Position numbers and translations under genes: made by a program. The notes under the pieces are model-generated. The model was not told the DNA's origin, did no database searches, and saw only the letters and a list, made by a program, of their open reading frames with translations. Of a stretch of DNA of 64,000 nt, positions 50,881 through 59,318 are shown piece after piece (position 1 is the first letter of the stretch; each line of letters starts with the position of its first letter). The stretch is from Pseudonocardiaceae bacterium (lineage in GTDB: Bacteria; Actinomycetota; Actinomycetes; Mycobacteriales; Pseudonocardiaceae): NCBI GenBank assembly GCA_009379845.1, contig WHSZ01000008.1, forward strand, positions 47,723-111,722, in the 5' to 3' direction.

Positions 50881-51675
50881 ATGGTCAGCGGCAAGAAGAA
50901 GCGAGGCGGCGGGTCCAAGTCCGCCACCAAGGCGGCCCGCGCCGCGGTGACCGCCAGCAAACCGAAACCATGGGGAACGATCATCGCGATCGTCGCGGTC
51001 CTCCTGCTGGCGGGCGGCGTATTCGGCTACGCGTACATACAGATCTCGGAGAACAACAAGTTCCGGGTCTCCGAGGACAACCAGGATCCGTCCGAGAGCA
51101 TCGCCGGCGTGGTGCGGAAGGAATACCCGGCCGGCAAGCATGTCACCGCCAATGAGCGGGTTGCCTACGACCAGAGCCCACCGTTCGGCGGGCCGCACGA
51201 CGAGGTCTGGGCGGACTGTGAGGGCATCGTCTACCCGAAGCCGGTGCGCTCCGAGAACATGGTGCACGCGCTGGAACACGGGGCGGTGTGGATCGCCTAC
51301 AACCCCGACCAGGTCAAGGGCCAGGCGCTGAACAAGCTCAAGCAGCGCACCGAAGGCCAGCAGTTCACCATGCTCTCGCCGTACCCCAGGCTGGACAAGC
51401 CGATCTCGCTGCAATCCTGGGGACACCAGCTCAAGGTGAGCAGCGCGGATGACGAGCGCATCGATCAGTTCATCAAGTCATTGCGCCGCAACCAGTATCA
51501 GTACCCAGAGGTGGACGCGACCTGCGGCCCTATACCGGGCAGGTTCGACCCGAACAATCCACCGACCGAGCCGGCCGCCCCGCCGGGGCCGGAGGCCAAG
51601 CCGATGAATTTCGGCGGTGATCCGCAGGCGCAGCAGGACATGGGCGGCGGGCAACAGGCGCCGGCCGGGGGCTGA
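50881..51675 (+). CDS. DUF3105 membrane-anchored protein
   Basis: A 264-residue protein with a Lys-rich start, one membrane helix (GTIIAIVAVLLLAGGVFGYA) and an outer domain. The DUF3105 motifs are YDQSPPFGGPHD, YPKPVRSENMVHALEHGAVWIAY and SLQSWGHQLKV; several His and the Cys in WADCEGI might bind metal. The C-terminus is Pro/Gly/Gln-rich. It is followed 4 bp later by the DUF305 gene. The pair is common in actinobacteria; function is unknown. Confidence 0.88.
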   Translation: MVSGKKKRGGGSKSATKAARAAVTASKPKPWGTIIAIVAVLLLAGGVFGYAYIQISENNKFRVSEDNQDPSESIAGVVRKEYPAGKHVTANERVAYDQSPPFGGPHDEVWADCEGIVYPKPVRSENMVHALEHGAVWIAYNPDQVKGQALNKLKQRTEGQQFTMLSPYPRLDKPISLQSWGHQLKVSSADDERIDQFIKSLRRNQYQYPEVDATCGPIPGRFDPNNPPTEPAAPPGPEAKPMNFGGDPQAQQDMGGGQQAPAGG

Positions 51676-51679
51676 ACGA

Positions 51680-52468
51680 ATGGCCGACGACGAGACAACC
51701 GACCGGACCGGCGAAGAACAAGGCGAACCTGATGAATCGGCCGGCGAGGCCGGGCGCTTCGAGGGATCGGCGTCGGCCGGCTGGCGCAGGATCTCGATCA
51801 TCGCGGCCAGCGCTGTGGCCCTGCTGCTGATCGGTGCCGCCGCGGGGATGCTGCTGACCAGGTCCGTGGTGGACAAGCCGGTAACGCCCGAAAGCGGTTC
51901 GGTGGACGTCGGGTTCAGCCAGGACATGTCCGTGCATCACCTGCAGGCGGTGACGATGGCCAACATCGTCCGGGAACGCTCGCGGGATCAAACCATCCGG
52001 GGTATCGCGTTCGACATCGCCAGCACACAGCTCGGGCAGATCGGCCGGATGAAGGGCTGGCTGACCCTGTGGGGGCAGCCCGAGCAGGCGCTGAGCACGG
52101 AGCACATGAAGTGGATGTCCGGGTCGGCCGGTAATGAGCACGGGCACGGCGCGATGGGCGGTGACTCCAGCTCCGGCTCCGGCAGCTCCGGTGGCTCCGG
52201 CAGCTCGATGCCCGGGATGGCGTCGAAACAGGAGATGGCCAAGCTGCGCTCGCTGTCCGGTAAGCAGCTGGACGTGTTCTTCCTGCAGCTGATGCTCCGG
52301 CACCATCAGGGCGGCGTCCCGATGGCCGAGTACGCGAAACAGCACGCCAGCGTCGCCGCGGTGCGCGCGCTGGCCAGGAGCATGCTGGCCAGCCAGGGCA
52401 ACGAGATCGACCTGATGACCACGATGCTGGAGCAGCGCGACGCGAAACCGTTGCCCGCGCCCAACTAA
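51680..52468 (+). CDS. DUF305 ferritin-like membrane-anchored protein
   Basis: A 262-residue protein: an acidic start, one membrane helix (IIAASAVALLLIGAAAGMLL), then two His-motif helices typical of DUF305 (FSQDMSVHHLQAVTMANI and QLMLRHHQGGVPMAEYAKQ). A long Gly/Ser/Met/His linker lies between the motifs. DUF305 proteins are often linked to copper or other metals, and a metal efflux gene follows on the other strand. ATG 51680 is preferred, since the open frame from 51617 lies within the DUF3105 gene. Confidence 0.87.
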   Translation: MADDETTDRTGEEQGEPDESAGEAGRFEGSASAGWRRISIIAASAVALLLIGAAAGMLLTRSVVDKPVTPESGSVDVGFSQDMSVHHLQAVTMANIVRERSRDQTIRGIAFDIASTQLGQIGRMKGWLTLWGQPEQALSTEHMKWMSGSAGNEHGHGAMGGDSSSGSGSSGGSGSSMPGMASKQEMAKLRSLSGKQLDVFFLQLMLRHHQGGVPMAEYAKQHASVAAVRALARSMLASQGNEIDLMTTMLEQRDAKPLPAPN

Positions 52469-52484
52469 CGGCGGCGGTGGGCAG

Positions 52485-53402
52485 CTACCAGTTGAGCTCG
52501 GTGCACCGGCCCGTGGCGTGCATCGGTTCGACCTGCAGGGTGGCGTGTTCGATGCGGTAGTCCTCGACGAGCAGCCGCTGCGCCGCGGCCAGCACACGGG
52601 AGATTTCCGCGTCCTGCCGGATAGCCAGATGCGCCGAAGCCACCTCCATTCCGGAGGTCAGCGTCCAGACGTGCAGGTCGTGCACGTCCACCACGCCGGG
52701 CAGACGCTCGAGCTCCGCGCCGATCTCCGTGACGTCCACCCGCTCCGGCGCGTGCTGGAACAGGATGCGAAGGGCCCTGCGAGCCAGCGTGTAGGTGCGT
52801 GGCAGTACGAACAGCCCGATCGCCACACCGACGATCATGTCCGCGTAGACCCAGCCGAACAGCAGTGTGACGGCGCCGCTGAGTAGCACGCCGAACGAGC
52901 CGATCAGGTCGGCGAGCACCTCGAGGTAAGCGCCGCGCACGTTCAGGCTTTCCTTTGCCCCGCTGCGCAGCAACACGAACGAGACAAGGTTGGCGAGCAA
53001 GCCGGCCGCGGCCGCGAGCAGTACCGGCAGCCCCGGCACCTCGGGTGGGTCGCCGATCCTGGAAACCGCCTCGATGATCACGTAGCCGGCCACGCCGAAC
53101 AGCAGCACCGCGTTTCCCAGTGCGGCAAGGACTTCCGCGCGGTAAAGGCCGAATGTTCGGCTGGCCTTGCTGCTGGCACGCCTGCCAACCAGGATCGCGG
53201 CGAGCGCCATGCCGATCCCGATGACGTCGGTCAGCATGTGCGCGGCGTCCGAGATCAACGCGAGCGAGGAGGTCGCGATACCGATCACGAACTCGAGCAC
53301 CATGAAGCCAGCGCCGATCGCGAGCGCCAGGATCAGCCTGCTGAGGTAGCGGCTCGAGGCGCTCTGCGCAGCAGCGCCCCCGTGCCCGTGGCCCTGCCCC
53401 AT
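52485..53402 (-). CDS. cation diffusion facilitator (Zn/Co-type efflux)
   Basis: A 305-residue transporter with a His-rich start (MGQGHGHGG), six membrane helices and the metal motifs ALISDAAHMLTDVIG (H-x(3)-D, helix II) and AYLEVLADLIGSFGVL (helix V, D-x(3)-S variant). The cytoplasmic C-terminal domain has VDVHDLHVWTLTSGMEVASAH. It should export Zn, Co or Cd in exchange for protons. ATG 53402 follows GGAGG by six bases. A dyad-rich promoter lies upstream. Confidence 0.9.
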   Translation of the reverse strand: MGQGHGHGGAAAQSASSRYLSRLILALAIGAGFMVLEFVIGIATSSLALISDAAHMLTDVIGIGMALAAILVGRRASSKASRTFGLYRAEVLAALGNAVLLFGVAGYVIIEAVSRIGDPPEVPGLPVLLAAAAGLLANLVSFVLLRSGAKESLNVRGAYLEVLADLIGSFGVLLSGAVTLLFGWVYADMIVGVAIGLFVLPRTYTLARRALRILFQHAPERVDVTEIGAELERLPGVVDVHDLHVWTLTSGMEVASAHLAIRQDAEISRVLAAAQRLLVEDYRIEHATLQVEPMHATGRCTELNW

Positions 53403-53420
53403 CAATCGCCTCCGCCCGAT

Positions 53421-53461
53421 CGCATATCCTGGAAAGTATAGCGATATGCGCATGTATGCAA
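53421..53461 (-). promoter_or_regulatory. promoter region with inverted repeat before the efflux gene
   Basis: CGCATAT (53421-53427) and ATATGCG (53444-53450) form a 7-bp inverted repeat. On the coding (minus) strand TATACT at 53435-53440 could be the -10 box, with TTGCAT (53456-53461) as a -35 box at a short 15-bp spacing. An adjacent ATGCGCAT is itself a dyad. Such A/T-ended dyads suit an ArsR/SmtB or MerR-type metal sensor, but no regulator gene is nearby. Confidence 0.4.
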
Positions 53462-53609
53462 TACAGGTGAGGCTATCTTCACTTGGGGTCCATCGTAGCG
53501 CTACGACCATGGCATGCGCGGCTCCGGGGAATGTGGGCGGTTCCTGGGAGCCCGCCCGCTTCGAAGCCGCCGCCCATGCGCTACGCTTTCCCGGTCGCGA
53601 TCGCGATGA

Positions 53610-53682
53610 GCCCTCGTAGCTCAGGGGATAGAGCACCGCCCTCCGGAGGCGGGTGTCGCAGGTTCGAATCCTGCCGAGGGCG
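53610..53682 (+). tRNA. tRNA-Arg (anticodon CCG)
   Basis: A full cloverleaf: acceptor GCCCTCG/CGAGGGC, anticodon stem CCGCC/GGCGG around the loop CTCCGGA (anticodon CCG), T-arm GCAGG-TTCGAAT-CCTGC, and discriminator base G82 followed by CCCA (the CCA end is not exactly encoded). It is the likely chromosomal attachment site for the integrase 81 bp downstream. Confidence 0.95.
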
Positions 53683-53722
53683 CCCAGGTCAGTGGCGGTT
53701 TGTACGTCGCCAACTCACTTCG

Positions 53723-53761
53723 CATGACCCATTTCATGACCCAAGGGGCCTTATTCTTGGG
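53723..53761. promoter_or_regulatory. repeats between tRNA and integrase, possible integrase arm sites
   Basis: CATGACCCA occurs twice, 12 bp apart (53723-53731 and 53735-53743). It is followed by CCCAAG (53740-53745) and CTTGGG (53756-53761) as an inverted repeat just before the integrase ATG. Short direct repeats beside att sites often bind the integrase arm domain, and the dyad could let the protein control its own gene. Confidence 0.35.
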
Positions 53762-53763
53762 CC

Positions 53764-55560
53764 ATGACGCGTTCCAAACGAGGCAAGAAACGCCCGGCCG
53801 CGGGGACCATCGACGAGCTGCCGAGCGGCGCTCTCCGAGTTCGGGTCGAAGGCGGCATCGACCCGGTCACAAAGCGTCGGTTCAGACCGACCGAGATCAT
53901 TCCGGCCGGAGCTGACGCCAAGGACCGCGCGAACGCCGCACTGATCCGAATGCTCAATGAGGTCAACGAGCAACGGCATCCAAAGACCAACGCCACGGTC
54001 AACCAGCTGCTCGACAAGCACCTCGATCTGATGCACGTCGAGGAGACCACCAAACGCAACCTCCGGCGCTACGCCAAGAGCCACATTCGCCCGCTGATCG
54101 GCGAGGAGAAAGTCGGCCGGATCGATGCCAACATCCTCGACTCGCTCTACGCTGAGCTGTTGCGCTGCCGGGTGCATTGCCGCAACAAGCGCTTCACCGA
54201 CCACCGAACGCCTCGAAAGCACGAATGCGACACGCGCTGCCAGCCGCACACGTGCAAACCCTTGGCGGCGTGGACGGTGCGGAAGATCCACTTCCTGTTG
54301 TCCGGTGCCTTCGAACGCGCCGTCCGGTGGAAGTGGATATCCGCCAACCCAGCGACGCAAGCTGACCCGCCCCCGGCACCGACACCCGATCCGCAGCCCC
54401 CCACCGCGGAGGAAGCCGCACGGATCCTGAACCAAGCGTGGAAGGACCTCGACTGGGGCACGCTCGTCTGGACCGTGATGACAACCTCACCTCGCCGAGC
54501 CGAGATCTGCGGATTGCGCTGGCGGCACTTCGACGCCGACCGGCAGCTGCTCACCTACCACCGGAACATCGCCCAGGACGGCACCGACATCTGGGAGAAG
54601 GACACCAAAACCCACCAACGGCGCAATATCACGCTCGATCCTGAGACTGTCGCTGTGCTCAGCGACTACCGCCAGCGCTACTCGGAACGCGCCGCGGCGC
54701 TCAGGCTGAGCATCACGCCCGCCTCGTTCATCTTCTCCCTCGACCCCGCAGGCAAAACCAGCCTCCGACCCGCCTCGGTGACGCAGCGATACAACCGCCT
54801 CGCCCAACGACTCGGCATCAAGACCACCCTGCACAAACTGCGGCACTACTCGGCCACCGAACTCATCGCCGCCGGCGTCGACATCCGCACCGTCGCCGGC
54901 CGACTCGGACACTCCGGCGGCGGCACCACCACCCTGAAGGTCTACGCCGCCTGGGTCTCCGAAGCCGACCAACGCGCCTCCGCAACACTGCTCACCCGAG
55001 TACCGGAACGCCCCGCTCCCCCACCCACACCCGCCGAACGCGCCAAGGCCAACCCGCAAGCACCGTACGAACACATCGCGGCCCAGCTACGCCACGAAAT
55101 CCTCGCCGGCGAGCGCGAGGACAAGTCCCTAGCACCCTCCGTCAAGCAGCTCGCCGAGCAACACGGAGTGGCCGAAGCGACCGCCCACCGGGCTATCGGC
55201 CTGCTCAAGACCTGGGGGTTGGCAGAAGCAAGCCGAGGTCGGCGGACCGTGATCATTCGCCCCGCCGAGCCGGTCGCCGAAGAATCAACGCCACCCATCG
55301 GGGATGAACCTGCCGCAGTATCGACGGGCGACACACTGCTCGACCTGCGCCTGCTCTGCCTGGGTGAAGAAGTCCGTACTTTCACGGCCAAAGCCGATCC
55401 ATCGGATGAGGGCCATCTGCACCGCCTACTCGCCGGCGCTGCCCGGCGGCACAATGGCGAAGACATCGACCTGAACGACTACGAACTCGAAGTACGGCAA
55501 GCCGGCGAAGCAACCCTGCTGACCCGGTTCGCGGCCTTAGATCCGCTGCGAGCCGGGTGA
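53764..55560 (+). CDS. tyrosine integrase fused to a GntR-type winged helix
   Basis: A 598-residue recombinase. About 75-200 is the core-binding domain, with a Cys/His cluster inside (CRVHCRNKRF to HECDTRCQPHTCKPL, residues 135-166) that may bind zinc. The catalytic domain has R244 (SPRRAEICGLRW), K282, H357-KL-R360, H383 (GRLGHSGGG) and the nucleophile Y394 (LKVYAAW). From about 434 a GntR-like winged helix follows (YEHIAAQLRHEILAGE, PSVKQLAEQHGVAEATAHRA), then about 100 residues of unknown type. It should integrate DNA at the adjacent tRNA-Arg. There is no strong ribosome site before ATG 53764, and no excisionase gene is adjacent. Confidence 0.92.
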   Translation: MTRSKRGKKRPAAGTIDELPSGALRVRVEGGIDPVTKRRFRPTEIIPAGADAKDRANAALIRMLNEVNEQRHPKTNATVNQLLDKHLDLMHVEETTKRNLRRYAKSHIRPLIGEEKVGRIDANILDSLYAELLRCRVHCRNKRFTDHRTPRKHECDTRCQPHTCKPLAAWTVRKIHFLLSGAFERAVRWKWISANPATQADPPPAPTPDPQPPTAEEAARILNQAWKDLDWGTLVWTVMTTSPRRAEICGLRWRHFDADRQLLTYHRNIAQDGTDIWEKDTKTHQRRNITLDPETVAVLSDYRQRYSERAAALRLSITPASFIFSLDPAGKTSLRPASVTQRYNRLAQRLGIKTTLHKLRHYSATELIAAGVDIRTVAGRLGHSGGGTTTLKVYAAWVSEADQRASATLLTRVPERPAPPPTPAERAKANPQAPYEHIAAQLRHEILAGEREDKSLAPSVKQLAEQHGVAEATAHRAIGLLKTWGLAEASRGRRTVIIRPAEPVAEESTPPIGDEPAAVSTGDTLLDLRLLCLGEEVRTFTAKADPSDEGHLHRLLAGAARRHNGEDIDLNDYELEVRQAGEATLLTRFAALDPLRAG

Positions 55561-55993
55561 GGGTGTCAGTGTCCCCAGCGGCTCAGTGCGTCGCGAACGT
55601 CGGCACGCTGTCGCGCCGGCCGCGCGGGATGGAAGCGGTGCGCGGGCAGTGCGACGACGTTCTGACGTTCGTGTCGACGATCATCCAGGCCACGGTGCGC
55701 GCTGTGCGCGCCAGCCGCTCCGATGGAAAGTCGGATACAGCACCTCGGCCATGACGAACGCGGCCGTAGAACAGGGGAGGTGCCACTACCGGACGGCCGG
55801 AATTTCTGGACCACGACTGCTCTACCGCACGTGCAGAGGAGTTCGGACATCTGTGCATTCGGCTCCGGACAGCGACATGAACTCTATGAACCGAGCAGGA
55901 ACGTCAAGAAATCCAGTCTTTGGACTCTAACCTGACGCCTTTTGTCGTGGCCGCATGCGTGGCGTTGGGGTGTACTCCAACTGGGCGGACAGG
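55561..55993. other. 433-bp gap after the integrase
   Basis: No frame here resembles a known protein or has a good ribosome site. It contains the first copy of the 27-bp repeat (55831-55857). The remainder looks like decayed island DNA. Confidence 0.5.
55831..55857. repeat. 27-bp repeat, copy 1 (possible resolvase site)
   Basis: It matches 57092-57118 at 23 of 27 bases. Both begin GTGCA and end TGCA, with GAGTTC-N-GACATC in the middle. Confidence 0.75.
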
Positions 55994-56854
55994 TCACGGG
56001 TGTTCGAGAACGAAGCGTTCTGCGAATCGCGACAGTTCGTCGTGTTGTTCGTTCGGACCTGAGGCTGTGGCGCTGACGACGACGCGGGTGACGCCCTGCG
56101 CGGCGAAGGCTTCGAGCCGCTCGTCGGTCATGTCGATTCCGCCCCAACGGGTGTATTCGAGGCCATCCGGATCACGCCCGGCATCCTTGGCCGTCGAGCG
56201 AGCCAGTTCCCACTGGGCCGCGCGTTCCTGGGGGACCACCATCCCACCCGCGAAGTACCCGTCACCACGCAGACCGACCCGGCGTGCCGCCGCCTGACTC
56301 GATCCACCGACGTGGATGGGTAGCGTCGTGCTCTGGTACGGCTTCGGGAACTGCACAAGGTTGTCGAACGAGAAGAATTCACCCCGGAAACTGACGCCCT
56401 CCTCGCCACCCGCCCACAGCAGGCGCAACACATCGATCGCTTCATCGGCACGTCGTCCGCGTGCGCGGAAAGCGACGTTGGTGGCCGTGGCCTCCTCCGG
56501 CAGGGTGCCCAATCCCACTGTCAGCAACCGCATCCGGCCTTTGGACAACACATCGATGGTCGCCAACTGCTTGGCGAGCACCACCGGGTGCCGATACGGC
56601 AACAACAGCACGCCCGTGCCCAGTAGGAGCCGCTCGGTCGCCGCGGCAACATAGGCGAGGGTCTCGAGCGGGTCGAGGAACGGCAGTGACGGCGGGACCT
56701 CAACGTTATGGAGCCGCGCTCCGGGATACAGGACCAGGTGCTCAGGCAGGTATAGGCCCTCGAATCCGCACGCCTCCGCATGGCGCGCATAGGCGACGAT
56801 CCGGTCCGGATCGTCGCCGAAGTGGGAGGTGGAGTAGTTGACTGCGAACTTCAT
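55994..56854 (-). CDS. LLM-class F420-dependent oxidoreductase
   Basis: A 286-residue luciferase-like TIM-barrel protein. KFAVNYSTSHFGDDPDRIVA starts it, and FEGLYLPEHLVL, TGVLLLPYRHPVVLAKQLAT, RLLTVGLGTLPEEA and PIHVGGSSQAAARR are family motifs. It would use reduced F420 (or FMN) to reduce an unknown substrate. ATG 56854 is used, with a GGAGG-like site in front; the longer frame is not supported. It lies between the two 27-bp repeats, pointing back towards the integrase, and may be island cargo. Confidence 0.88.
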   Translation of the reverse strand: MKFAVNYSTSHFGDDPDRIVAYARHAEACGFEGLYLPEHLVLYPGARLHNVEVPPSLPFLDPLETLAYVAAATERLLLGTGVLLLPYRHPVVLAKQLATIDVLSKGRMRLLTVGLGTLPEEATATNVAFRARGRRADEAIDVLRLLWAGGEEGVSFRGEFFSFDNLVQFPKPYQSTTLPIHVGGSSQAAARRVGLRGDGYFAGGMVVPQERAAQWELARSTAKDAGRDPDGLEYTRWGGIDMTDERLEAFAAQGVTRVVVSATASGPNEQHDELSRFAERFVLEHP

Positions 56855-57091
56855 GCCTTGCCCTCCCGGCGGACTGCCCGTGCCGCCGCTCAGTGCCTGA
56901 ATGCCGGCGCCCGGAACTCCACGCAGGCGCGTGTCGTCAGGTCCGACAGTTGTCCGCATGGACAACCTGTCACAACGTCACGAAATTCCCGAACCAGGAC
57001 AACGGGATCCGGTCCTGTTGAAGCGAGAGCATCCCCCGTCCCCGAGCCGTCCAGCCAGCACCCACCCCGAAAGACGAAACACCAAGAGGTA

Positions 57092-57118
57092 GTGCACACG
57101 AGTTCAGACATCCGTGCA
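57092..57118. repeat. 27-bp repeat, copy 2, at the edge of the resolvase fragment
   Basis: The second copy of the repeat at 55831-55857. It runs directly into the open frame of the truncated resolvase, where a res-type site would be expected. Confidence 0.75.
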
Positions 57119-57530
57119 GGCGACTGCGGACATTGACAGCACCCGCCTGGACCGAGTCGGGCGCTCGACCGCGCATCTCGTCTCGCTCCTGGACGAGTTC
57201 CGGCAACGCGACGTCGCGTTCCGGTTCCTGGAGCAGGGCATCGACACCACCACCGCCGAAGGCCGGATGGTCTACCGGATGCTGGCCGCGGTCGCCGAGT
57301 TCCAGCGCGACCTCATCGTGGCCAACACCAACGAGGGCCTAGCGGCCGCCCGCGCCCGCGGCCAGAAGGGCGGTCGGCGACCGAAGCTCACTGCGCATCA
57401 GGCCGAGCTCGCCCAGCAGCTCTACGACGCACGCGAGAAAACCGTCCACGAGATCGCCGACCTGTTCACCGTGCCCCGCAGCACGATCTACGGCTACCTC
57501 AACAAGGCCGACCAGCCCTCCGGTGCTTAG
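57114..57530 (+). pseudogene. serine recombinase (resolvase), N-terminus missing
   Basis: The frame gives 138 residues. From about residue 10 they match the second half of Tn3-type resolvases: LDRVGRSTAHLVSLLDEF, TAEGRMVYRMLAAVAEFQRDLI and a C-terminal helix-turn-helix (KTVHEIADLFTVPRSTIYGYL). The first 50-60 residues, including the catalytic Ser motif (YARVSTDEQ type), are absent. The frame opens at a GTG inside the 27-bp repeat, so the gene was probably cut at that point. It cannot recombine DNA but might still bind it. Confidence 0.82.
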
Positions 57531-57894
57531 CGGATGATCCTGTACGGCTGCTACTCAGACCCCCTTTCGGCGACAGTTGCGGCGCCTTGTCCGGCTCGCG
57601 GTCGGCCCGCCTGTCCAGCGCCTCGGCTGTTTCGGCTTTCCCATGAGCGACTTCACGGTGCTCCCGCCACGCCATCTCGTCCGGATCTGACGGCGGCTTG
57701 TTGGGATCAACCACGAAACCCAAGGCTAGAGCAGGCACCGACACGATCAATACAGCTCACGGGAATTCAGTCCCTAGTGTCGTTGCCTGGGCCGTGATGC
57801 AGCGGGGCGATACGGTTCGGATTGCTCGACATGCGCACGTTGGGCTTGTGATCATGCACCATTTCCGGACCTCAGCCCAGGAGGGACCTCTACC
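57531..57894. other. 364-bp gap with no convincing gene
   Basis: A minus-strand frame (57499-57750, DPNKPPSDPDEMAWREHREV and so on) has a plausible composition but no known family and no clear ribosome site. Nothing else stands out. The ribosome site of the next gene (AGGAGGG) is at its right end. Confidence 0.45.
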
Positions 57895-58339
57895 GTGACT
57901 GCGTCACAACCGCCAGACCTGCACCTCAACGACGGCCGGTGGGAGCCGGCGGACGTGCTCGCGGACTGCCCAAACATGGCGGTCCTGGCCGAGGAGCTGA
58001 AATCGCAAGGGGTGGGAATCGTTTCTGACGGTCGGCGCCCCCGAGGCGGGCCTGGGGCTGCAGTCGTGGCGGCGCTACCACAAGGAACAGCCAACCGAAT
58101 ACCTGCTCGAGGTAGGTGACCCACACACCACCTCGCCGTTCCTGGTGGTCAACAGCTTCCCCGAGCTGATGGACCTGATCGCCCGGTGGGCGCCAGCGGT
58201 GCAGGCCGCCACGATCACCCACGTAATGGAGCAGGTCTGGGGCCTCGACTTGCAGGACTACGGGCTGGTAGAGACCGTGGCCGCACGAGCCGCCTACGGC
58301 TCTAACCAGGTTCTCGCGCGGATGCAAAGAGACAAGTAA
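57895..58339 (+). pseudogene. small orphan gene with a single frameshift
   Basis: GTG 57895, nine bases after AGGAGGG, opens SQPPDLHLNDGRWEPADVLA and CPNMAVLAEELKSQG. Near 58021 one base too many moves the sense frame: it continues FLTVGAPEAGLGLQSWRRYH, TEYLLEVGDPHTTSPFLVV and FPELMDLIARWAPAVQAATI to TAA 58337-58339. Joined, it is a protein of about 147 residues with even composition throughout. I do not recognise the family. Either the gene is inactive or this is a sequence error. Confidence 0.6.
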
Positions 58340-58410
58340 GCTGCCGACGCCCAGCAGGCTCGCGAGACCACACGCCGGCGGCGCGGGGTGGATGATGACA
58401 CACTCCGGGT

Positions 58411-58590
58411 GTGCCCGTGATCGACGAGGACGCGCTGCGTGCGCTGCAGACGCTGGAGGATGCTGACCGGGCGGTGCTGGGGGCGCGGGAGACGGCTCAG
58501 GCGCTGACAGGCTGGATGAGTCGCGACGCGGACCATCGCCATTTCCAGGTGGAGTGGCAACAGGTGCCGCGGCGTGGCGCACCTCGATGA
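58411..58590 (+). CDS. 59-residue orphan protein, overlaps the next gene
   Basis: GTG 58411 opens PVIDEDALRALQTLEDADRA and onward to a TGA at 58588-58590. It is acidic and helical in look (LRALQTLEDADRAVLGAR). Its end overlaps the start of the 58574 gene by 17 bp, which suggests translational coupling. Function unknown; the short length leaves room for doubt. Confidence 0.5.
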   Translation: MPVIDEDALRALQTLEDADRAVLGARETAQALTGWMSRDADHRHFQVEWQQVPRRGAPR

Positions 58591-59077
58591 GGCGGCGGGC
58601 GTTCTGGTCGATGCGGACGCGGCGTTGGAGTATCGCTCGCTGCGTGCGCTGACGTCGCTGGCCGGTGCGGTGCTGTGGACGGTGTTGCGGATCCAGGACG
58701 GCCAGGCGGTGACCCGCGCGCAGATCGTGGCGGCCGCCACCGCCACGGACACTCCGGTGGCACAGCTGCGGGATTGGGTCACTCGGCTCGATTCGGAGCG
58801 CTTGACCGGCGCGTTGCGGCTGGAGTACCCAACACCTGACTCGGCGCCGAGCCCGACCCTGGCCACGCATACCGAAGTGCTCCCGTGCATGCGCAGCGCG
58901 CTATCCCAAGCGTGCGAGGACCCGTACACCGAACCGGGTGCATGCTTGGAGGACCTGCTGATCGCCTCCTCGGCATATGTGGAGGCGGCGCGTGATGCCC
59001 TACGGCTCGGCGTTGGCCGCCTCGTGCAGGATATGCGTCGCCATCGCGACGGCCTGCCCGTTACCGAGCGCGGGTAG
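58574..59077 (+). CDS. 167-residue orphan protein of the island
   Basis: GTG 58574 opens AHLDEAAGVLVDADAALEYR and SLRALTSLAGAVLWTVLRIQ; the middle, ATDTPVAQLRDWVTRLDSER, could be a DNA-binding or helical bundle segment. It ends at TAG 59075. There is no signal peptide or strong membrane helix. I do not recognise the family. Codon use looks like that of a real GC-rich gene. Confidence 0.6.
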   Translation: MAHLDEAAGVLVDADAALEYRSLRALTSLAGAVLWTVLRIQDGQAVTRAQIVAAATATDTPVAQLRDWVTRLDSERLTGALRLEYPTPDSAPSPTLATHTEVLPCMRSALSQACEDPYTEPGACLEDLLIASSAYVEAARDALRLGVGRLVQDMRRHRDGLPVTERG

Positions 59078-59318
59078 CCCCCGGCGGGCTGCTGGCGATG
59101 ACGAACGCCAGCCGCGCCGCGCGTAGATCGCTACTCCGACGGCTGCTCTTGCTCGTAGCCTTCGCGCGCACAATGCCGCACGTCTGCCGTGATCGTTTCC
59201 CAACAGGCTCAGCTGCCTGCGGATGGGTGCCGATGGCCACCCGCACACTGGGCCGCCTTCTGGAAGTTCGAGGCGTGAACCAAGCGCCGAGCTGGCGCCA
59301 GGCGGTACACTGCCCGGC

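Noticed and set aside
57499..57750. Minus-strand 83-codon frame overlapping the resolvase end
   Set aside because: It has no ribosome site and no known family, and it overlaps a better-supported frame.
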